DNA of 64,000 bases from an uncultured Oscillospiraceae bacterium (GCA_934462925.1 CAKSIT010000002.1:163344-227343), one strand, 5' to 3'. Positions 41,600-50,497 are shown, counted from the stretch's first letter. Translations and numbers: made by a program. The notes: generated by a model not told the origin, from the letters alone.

Positions 41600-44242
41600 A
41601 TGTTCAATCAGGAGAAGAAATACTATATCAGGGCGTTTGTAACGGCGCTGCTTATGGGCGTTGTGCTGCTGCTGCCGTTTGTTGTGATAGACGGCGGGTA
41701 CTTTGTGTATTACGGCGACTACAACGCGCAGCAGATACCCTTTTACAAGGTCTGCATAGAGGCCGTGCAGAGCGGCAATTTCGGCTGGAACTGGCAGACT
41801 GACCTTGGCGCGAATTTTATAGGCTCGTACAGCTTTTACACGCTCGGAAGTCCGTTCTTCTGGCTTGCGGCGCTTTTTCCCGTAAGCTGGTCGCAGTATT
41901 TCCTTGCGCCGCTGCTGGCGCTTAAGCTGGGGCTTGCGTCGCTCTTTGCGTTTATGTATATAAGGCGGTTCGTTTCAAAGCCGCAGACGGCGCTTATCGG
42001 CGGCATACTCTACGCCTTTTCGGGGTATTCGCTCTACAACATATTCTTCAACCACTTCCACGAGGCTATAGTGTTCTTCCCGCTGCTTCTCATAGGGCTT
42101 GAGGAGGCGGTGGTCAATAAGCGCAAGGGGCTTTTCGCGCTTGCGGTGGCGCTAAACGCCTTTGTAAACTATTTCTTTTTCATCGGGGAATGTATCTTCC
42201 TTGTAATTTACTTTGTGATAAGGCTCTGCATGGACAAGAGCTTCCGCATAAGCGCGGGCGGGTTCTTCTGCCTTGCGTTTGAGAGCGTTGCGGGCGTGCT
42301 GCTGGCGGGCGTGCTTTTCGTGCCGTCCATCTATCAGGTGCTTGACGTGCCGCGCTCCACGAATATCCTTACGGACTGGAACTTCCTGTTTTACGGCAGC
42401 GTGCAGCGCTACGGGCTTATTTTAGAGGGCATACTTTTCCCGCCCGAAGTACCCGCGCGCAACCTTATGTTCCCTAACGCCGCGGGCAAGTGGTCGAGCG
42501 TGGCGCTTTACCTGCCGCTGTTTTCTATGGCGGGCGTTATCGCGTTTGTAAAGGGCGCAAAGGGACACTGGGCGCGCGTGCTGCTGCCCGTGTGCCTGTT
42601 CATGGCGCTTGTGCCGGGGCTTAACGCAAGCTTCACGCTGTTTAACAACAACTTTTACACGCGCTGGTTCTATATGCCCGAGCTTATCTGCTGCCTTGCG
42701 ACGGTCTACGCGCTTGAGCAGGAGCTTGACATAAAGCAGGGGCTTAAGGCGTGCGCCGTGGGCGCGGGAGCTATGGCGGCGCTTGCGCTGTTCGCGCCGT
42801 TCACCAAAACCGACAGTTCGGGCGGCGAGGAAAGCAAGCGTATCCTGCCGCGCTTCCTTGCGGATATGTCGCCTGCGGTGTATATCTCCGTGGCGCTATG
42901 TGCGGGATTCCTTGTAATGCTGTGGTTTGTGCTGCGCACGAGAAAGCGCTTTTCGGCTGAGGAGTTCATGTCCCGCACAACATCCGCGGTGATTATAGGC
43001 TCGCTTATGCTAGGCTATTATTTCGTGGGCTACGGCAGGATACTAGGACCGTATATCCGCGACTACAACAAAACCGTTTCCGCAGACATACGCATAAACG
43101 ACATAGACTTTTACCGCATGGAGGGCATAGACGAGATAAACAACGTTAATATGCTCTGGGGAATGAGTTCTCTCAAAAGCTTTACAAGCATAATCCCAAG
43201 CTCCACGTTTGAGCTTTACGACCTTGTGGGGCTTGAACGCTCCGTAAACTCCGCGCCCGAAACCACGCGCTACGCCCTGAGGGCGCTCACCCGCGTTAAG
43301 TATATTATGATACCCGAGGACATGGAGGAGCAGGACAAAAAGGCGACGCTCGACGAGCTTGCGATATATGAATACAAGGAAACGCAGGACGGCTACGAGA
43401 TATACGAAACGCCCTACGCGCTGCCCATGGGCTTTGCGTACGACAGCTACGTAACGCAAAAGCAGGCGAAGTCAAGCTCCGCGCCCGACAAGCTTATGAT
43501 ACGCGCGGCGGTACTCGACGAGGAAACCGCCGAGAAATACGCGGACGTCGTAAAGCCGCTTGACAGCGCGCTTGTAAACGTAACAACGCTCTCGCAGTTC
43601 AAAGAGGACGCGCAGCGGCGCATCGACATGGGTGTGTCAAGCTTTGGCGTGAGCCGCAGCGGCTTCTCCGCGGTAAGCGGCTATGACAGCGACAGGCTCG
43701 TTGCGTTCAGCGTGCCGTTTGACAGCGGCTGGAGCGCGCAGATAGACGGCGCGGACGTTGACGTAGACAAGGTAAACGGCGGCTTTATGGGGCTGCGCGT
43801 GCCTGCGGGAACGCACGAGATAGCGTTCACCTACACAACGCCGGGGCTTAAGCTCGGGTGGATATGCACGGCGGCGGGCGCTGTTATGATAGGCGTTTAT
43901 ATGCTGGTGTGGTATGTAGCGCTTAAAAAGCGCGGCGACCCGAACGCGCACCTTTACGCACACGATATTTCGGGCGGGGTAAAGGCTCACGCAAGCTACA
44001 TCGGGCAGCTTTCCGCGCAGATATACAACACCCCAGACAAGGGCGCGGTGAGGTCGCGCAAAAGCGAGCCGATAGAGTGGCCTGAGGCGGACCTTATCTT
44101 CCTTGACAGAAGCCGCTACGACTTTTCAAAACAAAAGCCGAAAAAGCGCACCTCTCACATAACCGAGGACGACGAGGCGTACAACGTGCTTAAGGAGCTT
44201 GAAAAGAAAAAACGCGACGACGAGGACGACAGACTTGTCTGA
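41600..44242 (+). CDS. YfhO family membrane protein (second of two)
   Basis: An 880-residue paralogue of the preceding gene, with the same architecture and the loop YYGDYNAQQIPFYKVCIEAVQSGNFGWNW. Shared signatures include LYAFSGYSL, NHFHEAIVFFPLLLIGLEEAVVNKRKG, AFESVAGVLLAGV and GWSAQIDG. It differs in a roughly 65-residue charged cytoplasmic tail ending in a Lys/Glu/Asp run, which the first copy lacks. Tandem duplication followed by specialisation is inferred. GAGGAAA precedes the ATG. Confidence 0.85.
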   Translation: MFNQEKKYYIRAFVTALLMGVVLLLPFVVIDGGYFVYYGDYNAQQIPFYKVCIEAVQSGNFGWNWQTDLGANFIGSYSFYTLGSPFFWLAALFPVSWSQYFLAPLLALKLGLASLFAFMYIRRFVSKPQTALIGGILYAFSGYSLYNIFFNHFHEAIVFFPLLLIGLEEAVVNKRKGLFALAVALNAFVNYFFFIGECIFLVIYFVIRLCMDKSFRISAGGFFCLAFESVAGVLLAGVLFVPSIYQVLDVPRSTNILTDWNFLFYGSVQRYGLILEGILFPPEVPARNLMFPNAAGKWSSVALYLPLFSMAGVIAFVKGAKGHWARVLLPVCLFMALVPGLNASFTLFNNNFYTRWFYMPELICCLATVYALEQELDIKQGLKACAVGAGAMAALALFAPFTKTDSSGGEESKRILPRFLADMSPAVYISVALCAGFLVMLWFVLRTRKRFSAEEFMSRTTSAVIIGSLMLGYYFVGYGRILGPYIRDYNKTVSADIRINDIDFYRMEGIDEINNVNMLWGMSSLKSFTSIIPSSTFELYDLVGLERSVNSAPETTRYALRALTRVKYIMIPEDMEEQDKKATLDELAIYEYKETQDGYEIYETPYALPMGFAYDSYVTQKQAKSSSAPDKLMIRAAVLDEETAEKYADVVKPLDSALVNVTTLSQFKEDAQRRIDMGVSSFGVSRSGFSAVSGYDSDRLVAFSVPFDSGWSAQIDGADVDVDKVNGGFMGLRVPAGTHEIAFTYTTPGLKLGWICTAAGAVMIGVYMLVWYVALKKRGDPNAHLYAHDISGGVKAHASYIGQLSAQIYNTPDKGAVRSRKSEPIEWPEADLIFLDRSRYDFSKQKPKKRTSHITEDDEAYNVLKELEKKKRDDEDDRLV

Positions 44243-44261
44243 ATGCGAAAGGAGAACGTAA

Positions 44262-44807
44262 ATGCACCTTAATGAAACACCGATAAGTTCTGAGCTTAAG
44301 TTCGACGGCGTGATAGTTAAGCTCTACGTAGACAAGGTAGAGCTTGAAAACGGCCGTGAAGCCACGCGCGAGGTAATACGCCACCCCGGCGGCGTGTGCG
44401 TGCTACCGCTCGACGAGGACGGAAACGTGCTGTTTGTAAGGCAGTTCCGCTACCCGCACGGCAAAGTGCTTATGGAGATACCCGCAGGCAAGCTTGAAGC
44501 GGGCGAGCGACATTACGACTGCGGTCTGCGCGAGCTTAAGGAGGAAACGGGCTGCACCTGCGAGGGCTACGAGTACTTAGGCAGCCTTATCCCGACTCCC
44601 GCTTACGACAGCGAGGTTATTCATATGTACCTTGCGCGCGGGCTGCACGCGGGGGAGCAGAAGCTTGACGCGGGCGAGTTCCTCGACGTTGAGCGAATCC
44701 CGCTTGAAAAGGCTGTTGAGATGGTTATGAACAACGAAATAGGCGACAGCAAAACGCAGATAGCGATACTCAAAACCAAAATGCTGCTCGACAGGGAGAA
44801 GGATTAA
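44262..44807 (+). CDS. NUDIX hydrolase, ADP-ribose pyrophosphatase type
   Basis: A 181-residue NUDIX enzyme. The box G-x5-E-x7-RELKEETG is perfect (GKLEAGERHYDCGLRELKEE onward). The preceding FVRQFRYPHGKVLMEIPAGKLE and the proline after the box are typical of ADP-ribose pyrophosphatases (NudF/YqkG). It hydrolyses ADP-ribose or related nucleotide sugars. AAAGGAGAA precedes the ATG, 19 nt after the YfhO stop. Confidence 0.9.
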   Translation: MHLNETPISSELKFDGVIVKLYVDKVELENGREATREVIRHPGGVCVLPLDEDGNVLFVRQFRYPHGKVLMEIPAGKLEAGERHYDCGLRELKEETGCTCEGYEYLGSLIPTPAYDSEVIHMYLARGLHAGEQKLDAGEFLDVERIPLEKAVEMVMNNEIGDSKTQIAILKTKMLLDREKD

Positions 44808-44820
44808 CGCCTGCCGCACA

Positions 44821-44878
44821 CTCTGTGTGGCGCACAGAGCCTGTATGGCAAACAGCGCCCCCTCTTTTCGGGAGGGGG
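44821..44878. terminator. two hairpins between convergent NUDIX and spoVG genes
   Basis: CTCTGTG-TGGCG-CACAGAG (44821-44839) and CCCCCTC/GAGGGGG (44858-44878). Neither has a long T-tract. The second lies 7 nt before the spoVG stop and probably serves both genes. Confidence 0.55.
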
Positions 44879-44884
44879 AGCGTG

Positions 44885-45142
44885 CTATTGTATATACTCT
44901 CTGTACGCGTCAAGAATCTGTTCTTCGATTTTGTCGCGCACGCTGGAGGAAATCGGGTGGATTATATCGCGGAAAACGCCGCTTTCCTCCCGTCTGCTCG
45001 GCATGGCGACAAACATTCTGTCGTCGCCCTGAACGAGCTTTATGTCGTGAATGGCTATTTCGTTGTCGATGGTTATTGAAACCACGGCGCGCAGCCGTCC
45101 GTCGTGCATTGTCTTTCTGATTTTGATGTCGCTTATCTCCAT
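44885..45142 (-). CDS. spoVG: SpoVG RNA/DNA-binding regulator
   Basis: An 85-residue SpoVG: MEISDIKIRKTMHDGRLRAVVSITIDNEIAIHDIKLVQGD followed by MFVAMPSRREESGVFRDIIHPI. It is a small nucleic-acid-binding regulator, first known from sporulation and also affecting cell-wall and virulence genes. GGAGGGAAAC precedes the ATG. No clear sigma-H promoter was found upstream. A copy of the structured repeat (D) lies 120 bp upstream. Confidence 0.93.
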   Translation of the reverse strand: MEISDIKIRKTMHDGRLRAVVSITIDNEIAIHDIKLVQGDDRMFVAMPSRREESGVFRDIIHPISSSVRDKIEEQILDAYREYIQ

Positions 45143-45262
45143 AGTTTCCCTCCGTTAAAGCGCCGCAAATGCGGTCTGTAAATATTTTGACTTTATCGAG
45201 GCAGAATATTCACAGAATCGGCGGGAAACCACGGCAAATTCTGCCGCCAAGGCGAAACGTAC

Positions 45263-45419
45263 ATATGCGGCTTTGAAATAATTTTTTGCCTCGGGCTTCC
45301 CGAGGCAAAAAACTCAGCTATCCGCGCAAGTGTGCGGTTTGACGGTGTGCCGTCAAAGCGTGCGCGCAGCGCGGATGTCCCGTCGGAAAACCCCCGTATG
45401 GGGGTTTTCCGACGGTCTG
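45263..45419 (+). mobile_element. structured repeat, copy D, left end degenerate, no flanking terminator repeats
   Basis: This copy matches copy B from its CGGCTTTGAAATAA segment through the right terminus TTTTCCGACGGTCTG. It includes the TTTTTTGCCTCGGG/CCCGAGGCAAAAAA hairpin, the ATCCGCGC/GCGCGGAT stem and CCCCC-GTAT-GGGGG. The left terminal repeat and first hairpin are missing or too diverged to place. It sits between the divergent spoVG and murC genes, where no terminator is expected, and no flanking duplication is visible. The 45143-45262 stretch to its left holds nothing else I can name. Confidence 0.8.
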
Positions 45420-45475
45420 ATTCATAACCTGTATCATGCGGGAATATTTTTTTGTGAGGGCAGCAGCGCCCATAG

Positions 45476-45511
45476 GCAATACCGCACAAAAACTGCTTTG
45501 GGCGGTATTGC
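45476..45511 (+). promoter_or_regulatory. inverted repeat in the murC leader
   Basis: GCAATACCGC (45476-45485) and GCGGTATTGC (45502-45511) form a perfect 10-bp inverted repeat with a 16-nt loop, ending 27 bp before the murC start. It could be an operator or an RNA stem. No terminator T-tract follows. Confidence 0.45.
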
Positions 45512-45538
45512 GCTGAAAAAGAAAGCGGGGCTTTATTT

Positions 45539-46909
45539 ATGGAAAACTTCCTGAGCGGAAAAAAGCACATACATTTTATTGGCATAGGCGGCAGCGGAAT
45601 GTACCCGCTGGCGCAGATTCTCCACGCGCGGGGCTACTACCTTACGGGTTCTGACAACAACGAAACCACCACGCTCGACGCGGTGCGCGCTATGGGCATA
45701 CCCGTAACGCTCGGGCAGCGCGCGGAGAACATCGAGGGCGCGGACCTTATCGTGTATTCCGCGGCGATAATGGCGGATAACCCAGAGCTTATGGCGGCGC
45801 GCGCAAGCGGCGTTCTCACCGTAGAGCGCAGCGACCTTTTAGGGCTTGTGACCGAGCAGTTCTCCAAGGCGTTCTGCGTGTCGGGTACGCACGGCAAGAC
45901 CACCACGTCTTCCATGCTTACAATGATACTGCTTGCTGCGGGGATAGACCTGTCCACGGTTATCGGCGGCAAGCTTAAGGCGATAGGCGGCAGCGGCAGG
46001 GCGGGCAAAAGCGAGTATATGGTGTGCGAGGCGTGCGAGTTTGTAGACACGTTTCTTAAGCTTTTCCCTAATATCTCCATCATACTTAATATCGACCGCG
46101 ACCACATGGACTACTTCAAGACAATGGAGAACCTTAAGCGCAGCTTCTCAAAATTCTGCGCGCTAACGACAGACCTTATCATAGCCAACGGCGACGACGC
46201 AAATACTATGGAAGCCGTAGCGGCAAGCGGCACAAAGGCGCGCGTTATCACGTTCGGCAAAACCTCCGGCAACGACTTTTACGCGGACGATATCCGCCGC
46301 GTGTCGGACTTCCACACGGACTTTGCGCTCATGCACGGCGGGCGCAGGCTGTGCGATATCACGATACACGTTCCGGGAGAGCATAACGTTTACAACGCCG
46401 TTGCGGCGTGCGCCGCGGCGTATTCCGCGGGGATACCCGTGTCCGCGCTGCGCGACGGGCTGGAGCAGTTCGGCGGGGCAATGCGCAGGTTCGAGTGCCG
46501 CGCGGTAATAAACGGCGTTACGATAGTGGACGATTACGGCCATCACCCTGCGGAAATAGCGGTTACCCTTAAGACCGCAAAGGAAATGAGCTTTAAGCGC
46601 GTGTGGGTGGTACACCAGCCGTTCACCTATTCGCGCACGGCAATGCTGCTTGACGAGTTCGCGCAGGCGCTTTCCATAGCGGACAGGGTGGTGCTTACCG
46701 AGATAATGGGCAGCCGCGAGAAGAACACGTTCAACATTTACGCCAAGGACCTTGCGGAGAAAATAGACGGCTGCGTGTGGTTTCCTACGTTCGAGGAGGT
46801 TGCGCGGTACGTTGCGGACAACGTTGCCGAGGGCGACCTTGTGATAACCACGGGCTGCGGCGACGTTTACAAGGTAGCCGACAGGCTCATTGAGATGCTG
46901 AAAGCGTAA
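45539..46909 (+). CDS. murC: UDP-N-acetylmuramate--L-alanine ligase
   Basis: A 456-residue Mur ligase: HFIGIGGSGMYPLAQILHARGYYLTGSD at the N-terminus, the ATP loop VSGTHGKTTTSSML, DRDHMDYF, the central GEHNVYNAVAA, and the C-terminal DDYGHHPAEIAVTL and VVHQPFTYSRT. It adds the first amino acid to UDP-MurNAc. No strong Shine-Dalgarno is seen; the leader holds an inverted repeat and copy D lies upstream. Confidence 0.95.
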   Translation: MENFLSGKKHIHFIGIGGSGMYPLAQILHARGYYLTGSDNNETTTLDAVRAMGIPVTLGQRAENIEGADLIVYSAAIMADNPELMAARASGVLTVERSDLLGLVTEQFSKAFCVSGTHGKTTTSSMLTMILLAAGIDLSTVIGGKLKAIGGSGRAGKSEYMVCEACEFVDTFLKLFPNISIILNIDRDHMDYFKTMENLKRSFSKFCALTTDLIIANGDDANTMEAVAASGTKARVITFGKTSGNDFYADDIRRVSDFHTDFALMHGGRRLCDITIHVPGEHNVYNAVAACAAAYSAGIPVSALRDGLEQFGGAMRRFECRAVINGVTIVDDYGHHPAEIAVTLKTAKEMSFKRVWVVHQPFTYSRTAMLLDEFAQALSIADRVVLTEIMGSREKNTFNIYAKDLAEKIDGCVWFPTFEEVARYVADNVAEGDLVITTGCGDVYKVADRLIEMLKA

Positions 46910-46923
46910 GCAAAGGAGAAAAT

Positions 46924-48348
46924 ATGTCATATTCGGCACAGATAAAGGAATACGTTTACGCGCGCCGCGCGGAGCTTTTGGAAATGCTGGGAACGCTTGT
47001 AGCTATTCCGAGCGTTAAGGGCGCGGCGGAAAACGGCGCGCCGTTCGGCGCTGAGCCGCGCAGGGCGCTTGACACAATGGCGCGGTACTGCGAGGCGGCG
47101 GGCTTTGCAACTGAAATAACGGCGCACGCCGTAGGCAGCGCGGACCTTAAAGCGGGCAGGGAAGCGGCGCTAGGCATACTGTGCCACCTCGACGTAGTTC
47201 CCGCAGAACCCGCCGCGTGGAGCAGCGACCCGTTCACGCTGTGCGAGCGGGACGGCGTGCTTTACGGGCGCGGCGTTATAGACGACAAAGGCCCTGCCGT
47301 AGCGGCGTTCCTTGCGATGAAGTGCGTAAAGGAGCTTGGCATACCGCTTAAAAAGGGCGTTCGGCTTATATTCGGCACGGACGAGGAGAACGGCTCTGAG
47401 GACCTTGAGCTGTACCTGCGCGAGAAAAAGCTGCCGCCCATGGTGTTCACGCCCGACGGCGAGTTCCCCGTGATAAACATTGAAAAGGGCATGATGCGTT
47501 CGCGCTTTGGAAGACGATTCAGCGGCGGCGCTGTCGCACAGCTTCGCGGCGGCTCTGTGCCGAACGCCGTACCCGACAAGGCGCACGCCCTGCTTGAGGG
47601 CGTAAGCGCGGCTGCGGTGAACGATGCCGCGGCGGCTCTTGCGCTGCCCGTAAGGTTCACGGTAACGGACGAGGGCGGCTGCACGCGCGTTTTCTGCGAG
47701 GGCAGCGCGGCGCACGCTTCTACGCCCGCGCTTGGCAGCAACGCGCTCACGGCGCTTATTACGCTGCTAAGCAGGGTGGTTACGGACGACAAGCAGGCGC
47801 AGGTGCTGCGCGGGCTTTCCGAGGCGTTCCCGTATGGCGAAACGGACGGCAAGCACATGGGACTTAGCTGCGCGGACAGCGAGAGCGGCGCGCTCACCTG
47901 CGTGTTCAGCGTGTTTGCAATGGACAAAAACGGCTGCGAGGGTACGGTGGACGTGCGCTTCCCCGTGAGCAAAAGGCTTGCGTGGGTGGAGCAGACCGAG
48001 CGCGAGGCGTTCGGGCGCTTTGGCTGCGAGTTTTTGGGCTATATGGGCGACGAGCCGCATTGCGTGGACGAAAACAGCGAGTTTGTGCAGGCGCTGCTGC
48101 GCGTGTACGAGCGCGTTGAGGGCGAAAAGGGCTGCTGCATAGCGATAGGCGGCGGCACGTACGTTCACAATGTGGAGGGCGGCGTGGCATTCGGTGCGGA
48201 GCGCCGCGAGAAGCCCTACAACAAGGAGCGCCCCGACGAGGGCAAGGCAGACTACCATATGCACGGCGCGGACGAGTGGGTAAGCGCGGACGAGCTGCTG
48301 CGCGACGCGGTGCTGTTCGCGGAGGTAATAGCGGAGATTTGCGGATAA
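46924..48348 (+). CDS. pepV: PepV-type M20 dipeptidase
   Basis: A 474-residue zinc metallopeptidase. Motifs are LGILCHLDVVPAE (first metal ligand), YGRGVIDDKGPAVAAFLAM (bridging aspartate), FGTDEENGSEDL (general-base glutamate), FTPDGEFPVINIEKG and the C-terminal HMHGADEWV. It hydrolyses dipeptides, including beta-Ala-His-like substrates in lactobacilli. AAAGGAGAA precedes the ATG; murC ends 14 nt upstream. Confidence 0.92.
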   Translation: MSYSAQIKEYVYARRAELLEMLGTLVAIPSVKGAAENGAPFGAEPRRALDTMARYCEAAGFATEITAHAVGSADLKAGREAALGILCHLDVVPAEPAAWSSDPFTLCERDGVLYGRGVIDDKGPAVAAFLAMKCVKELGIPLKKGVRLIFGTDEENGSEDLELYLREKKLPPMVFTPDGEFPVINIEKGMMRSRFGRRFSGGAVAQLRGGSVPNAVPDKAHALLEGVSAAAVNDAAAALALPVRFTVTDEGGCTRVFCEGSAAHASTPALGSNALTALITLLSRVVTDDKQAQVLRGLSEAFPYGETDGKHMGLSCADSESGALTCVFSVFAMDKNGCEGTVDVRFPVSKRLAWVEQTEREAFGRFGCEFLGYMGDEPHCVDENSEFVQALLRVYERVEGEKGCCIAIGGGTYVHNVEGGVAFGAERREKPYNKERPDEGKADYHMHGADEWVSADELLRDAVLFAEVIAEICG

Positions 48349-48352
48349 GAAA

Positions 48353-48380
48353 GAGAGCTGACTTTTTCGGGTCAGCTCTC
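48353..48380 (+). terminator. hairpin after pepV
   Basis: GAGAGCTGAC pairs perfectly with GTCAGCTCTC around TTTTTCGG, 5 nt after the pepV stop. It has only a short run of T in the loop and no T-tract after it, so it may protect the mRNA 3' end rather than terminate efficiently. Confidence 0.65.
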
Positions 48381-48439
48381 ATACCGTCGCACCGCAATAC
48401 GAGGGGGCGCGGCGGCGCTTTAATTAAGGAGGAAGTGCA

Positions 48440-49318
48440 ATGTACGAGCTTATACAGCTTTCCGACAGCACATATTACATTCAAAGCCCCACGAACATAG
48501 GGCTTGTAAGGCTTGGCGGCAGCGACGTATGCCTTATAGACAGCGGCAACGACAAGGACGCGGGGCGTAAAATCAACCGAATATTGCAGGAGAACAACTG
48601 GAATCTTAAGGCGATTTACGTTACCCACTCAAACGCCGACCATATCGGGGGAAACAGGTACTTGCAGGCGCAGACGGGGTGCAGGGTGTACGCCCCGGGC
48701 ATTGAATGCGCCTTCACCAACCACCCGATTTTAGAGCCGTCGTTCCTGTACGGCGGCTATCCGTGCAAGGATTTGCGGCACAAATTCCTTTTAGCGCAGG
48801 AAAGCAGCGCGGAGGAATTAACGCCCAACGCGCTGCCGCAGGGGTTCGAGATGATTAAGCTGTCGGGGCATTTTTTTGACATGGCAGGCTTCAGAACGCC
48901 CGATAACGTTGTTTTCCTTGCGGACTGCCTGTCGAGCCGCGAGGTGCTTGACAAGTATCAAATCGGCTTTATATACGACGTTGCGGAGTACATAAAAACG
49001 CTTGAAACGGTGAAAACGCTTGAAGCGAAAATGTTCGTTCCCGCGCACGCGGCGGCAGCGCAGGACGTTTCGGAGCTTGCGCAGTACAACATTGACAAGG
49101 TGCGGGAGACAGCCGCGAAAATCCTTGATATATGCGGCGAGCCGCTTTGCTTTGAAGCGGTATTGCAGCGGCTGTTCACGGATTACGGCTTAAAAATGAG
49201 CTTTGAGCAGTACGTGCTTATAGGCAGCACGGTACGCTCTTACCTGGCATGGCTTAAGGACGAGGACAAACTGAGCGTGGCATTCGAGAATAACATGATG
49301 TTGTGGGAGCGCAAGTGA
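48440..49318 (+). CDS. metallo-beta-lactamase-fold hydrolase
   Basis: A 292-residue protein. The metal motif is THSNADHIGGN (HxxxDH type with the first His replaced by Ser-Asn spacing), followed by KLSGHFFDMAGF and VFLADCLSS. The fold call rests on LVRLGGSDVCLIDSGNDKDAGRKI at the start. The first histidine of the canonical HxHxDH is changed (H-S-N-A-D-H), so the metal site may be altered. A helical C-terminal region of about 70 residues is present. AAGGAGGAA precedes the ATG. The substrate is unknown. Confidence 0.82.
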   Translation: MYELIQLSDSTYYIQSPTNIGLVRLGGSDVCLIDSGNDKDAGRKINRILQENNWNLKAIYVTHSNADHIGGNRYLQAQTGCRVYAPGIECAFTNHPILEPSFLYGGYPCKDLRHKFLLAQESSAEELTPNALPQGFEMIKLSGHFFDMAGFRTPDNVVFLADCLSSREVLDKYQIGFIYDVAEYIKTLETVKTLEAKMFVPAHAAAAQDVSELAQYNIDKVRETAAKILDICGEPLCFEAVLQRLFTDYGLKMSFEQYVLIGSTVRSYLAWLKDEDKLSVAFENNMMLWERK

Positions 49319-49358
49319 CAAAGGCGTGGCAGGGATATTCTGTTCAATAAGCAAAAAG

Positions 49359-49384
49359 AAAGGGCTGATTTGTTTCAGCCCTTT
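49359..49384. terminator. terminator hairpin, first copy of 26-bp direct repeat (repeat C)
   Basis: AAAGGGCTGA pairs with TCAGCCCTTT around TTTGTT. It lies 40 nt after the MBL-fold gene stop and is identical to 49541-49566. Confidence 0.85.
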
Positions 49385-49540
49385 CAGCCTGTTGAAAAAG
49401 TCCATTTTGCCCGCGTATGCGGGCTTTGAAATAACTTTTTTGCCTCGGGCTTCCCGAGTCAAAAAACACTTCTATCCGCACAAGTGTGTACGCGACGCTG
49501 CGCTTACGCAACCGTGCGCGCAGTGCGGATGCCCCGTCGG
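49385..49540 (+). mobile_element. terminator-flanked structured repeat, copy C (156 bp, right end deleted)
   Basis: Starts CAGCCTGTTGAAAAA and follows copy B through GCCCGC-GTAT-GCGGGC, the TTTTTTGCCTCGGG hairpin and the outer ATCCGCAC/GTGCGGAT stem. It then stops at CCGTCGG, lacking the last hairpin and right terminal repeat. The inner part of the long stem has been replaced by unrelated sequence with a TGCG-CTTA-CGCA hairpin. Perfect 26-bp direct repeats of the local terminator hairpin still flank it. Confidence 0.83.
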
Positions 49541-49566
49541 AAAGGGCTGATTTGTTTCAGCCCTTT
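49541..49566. terminator. terminator hairpin, second copy of 26-bp direct repeat (repeat C)
   Basis: Identical to 49359-49384. It ends 4 nt before the stop of the minus-strand mscS gene, so it probably terminates both convergent genes. Confidence 0.85.
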
Positions 49567-49570
49567 GTAT

Positions 49571-50497
49571 TTACTTAACAACGTGAACGTCAAGCTGGTC
49601 GAACGGAATCGAGATGTTGTTCTCGATAAACGCTGCGCGCACCTTTTCGGTGGTGTCGAAGTACACGTCCCAGTAGTCGGCGGTTTTGCACCACGGGCGC
49701 ACGGCTATAATAATGGCGCTCGCGGCGTGTTCAGACATACGCACCAGCGGCGCGGGGTCTGCAAGAACCTTGGGCTGGCTCTTAAGCACCTGCATTATTA
49801 CCGCCTGCGCCTTTGCAAAGTCGTCCTCGTAGGATATGGAGAACGTGAGGTCCACGCGGCGCTTGTCCTTGGCGGAGTTGTTTATAATCGTAGCGCCCAC
49901 GGCCGTTCCGTTTGGAATAAACACCGCCTGATTAGACCCCGTAACAAGCTGCGTGTGCAGAATGGATATCTGCTCGACAGTACCCTCCACGCCGCTTACC
50001 GCTATGTAGTCGCCTATCTTGAACGGCTTTGTCACCATCAGCACAAACCCGCCCGCAACGTTCGACAGCGACCCTTGCAGCGCAAGGCCTATAGCAACGC
50101 CCGCCGTGCCTATCACAGCCACAATGGACGAGGACGGAATGCCGAGAATCGACAGCACAATAGTAGCAAGCAAAATGTAAAGCGCGATTTTTACCACCTG
50201 CTTTACAAACTTCACCACCGTATCGTCAAGCGAGTTTTTCTTGCTCGCCTTTACTTTGTCCAGCCCCTTTGACACAAGCTTCACGCTCACGCGGGTTACG
50301 ATAAGCCCCAGTATCAGCACTACAATGGCGAAAATCAGCGTCGGCACAGCGCCCAGTATCGACTTCCACAGCCCCTCGAAAAACTGCCCTATCTCGCTCA
50401 GCGTGTGCGAGGGGTCGCTTACAAGCTCCTGCACCGCGTTATTAAGCGTAGCTTCATGCGTGGCTTCCGCGGTGGAAGCCGCTGTTGCAATAAACAT
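49571..50497 (-). CDS. small-conductance mechanosensitive channel (MscS family)
   Basis: A 308-residue membrane protein. Three membrane segments (about 45-70, 90-110, 117-140) end in the pore helix GTAGVAIGLALQGSLSNVAGGFVLMVTKPFKIGDYI, the MscS signature. The C-terminal beta and alpha-beta domains follow (VSGVEGTVEQISILHTQLVTGSNQAVFIPNG). It opens on membrane tension to release solutes after osmotic downshock. An extra N-terminal stretch (1-45) is likely periplasm-facing. AAGGAGAAG precedes the ATG. Confidence 0.92.
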   Translation of the reverse strand: MFIATAASTAEATHEATLNNAVQELVSDPSHTLSEIGQFFEGLWKSILGAVPTLIFAIVVLILGLIVTRVSVKLVSKGLDKVKASKKNSLDDTVVKFVKQVVKIALYILLATIVLSILGIPSSSIVAVIGTAGVAIGLALQGSLSNVAGGFVLMVTKPFKIGDYIAVSGVEGTVEQISILHTQLVTGSNQAVFIPNGTAVGATIINNSAKDKRRVDLTFSISYEDDFAKAQAVIMQVLKSQPKVLADPAPLVRMSEHAASAIIIAVRPWCKTADYWDVYFDTTEKVRAAFIENNISIPFDQLDVHVVK

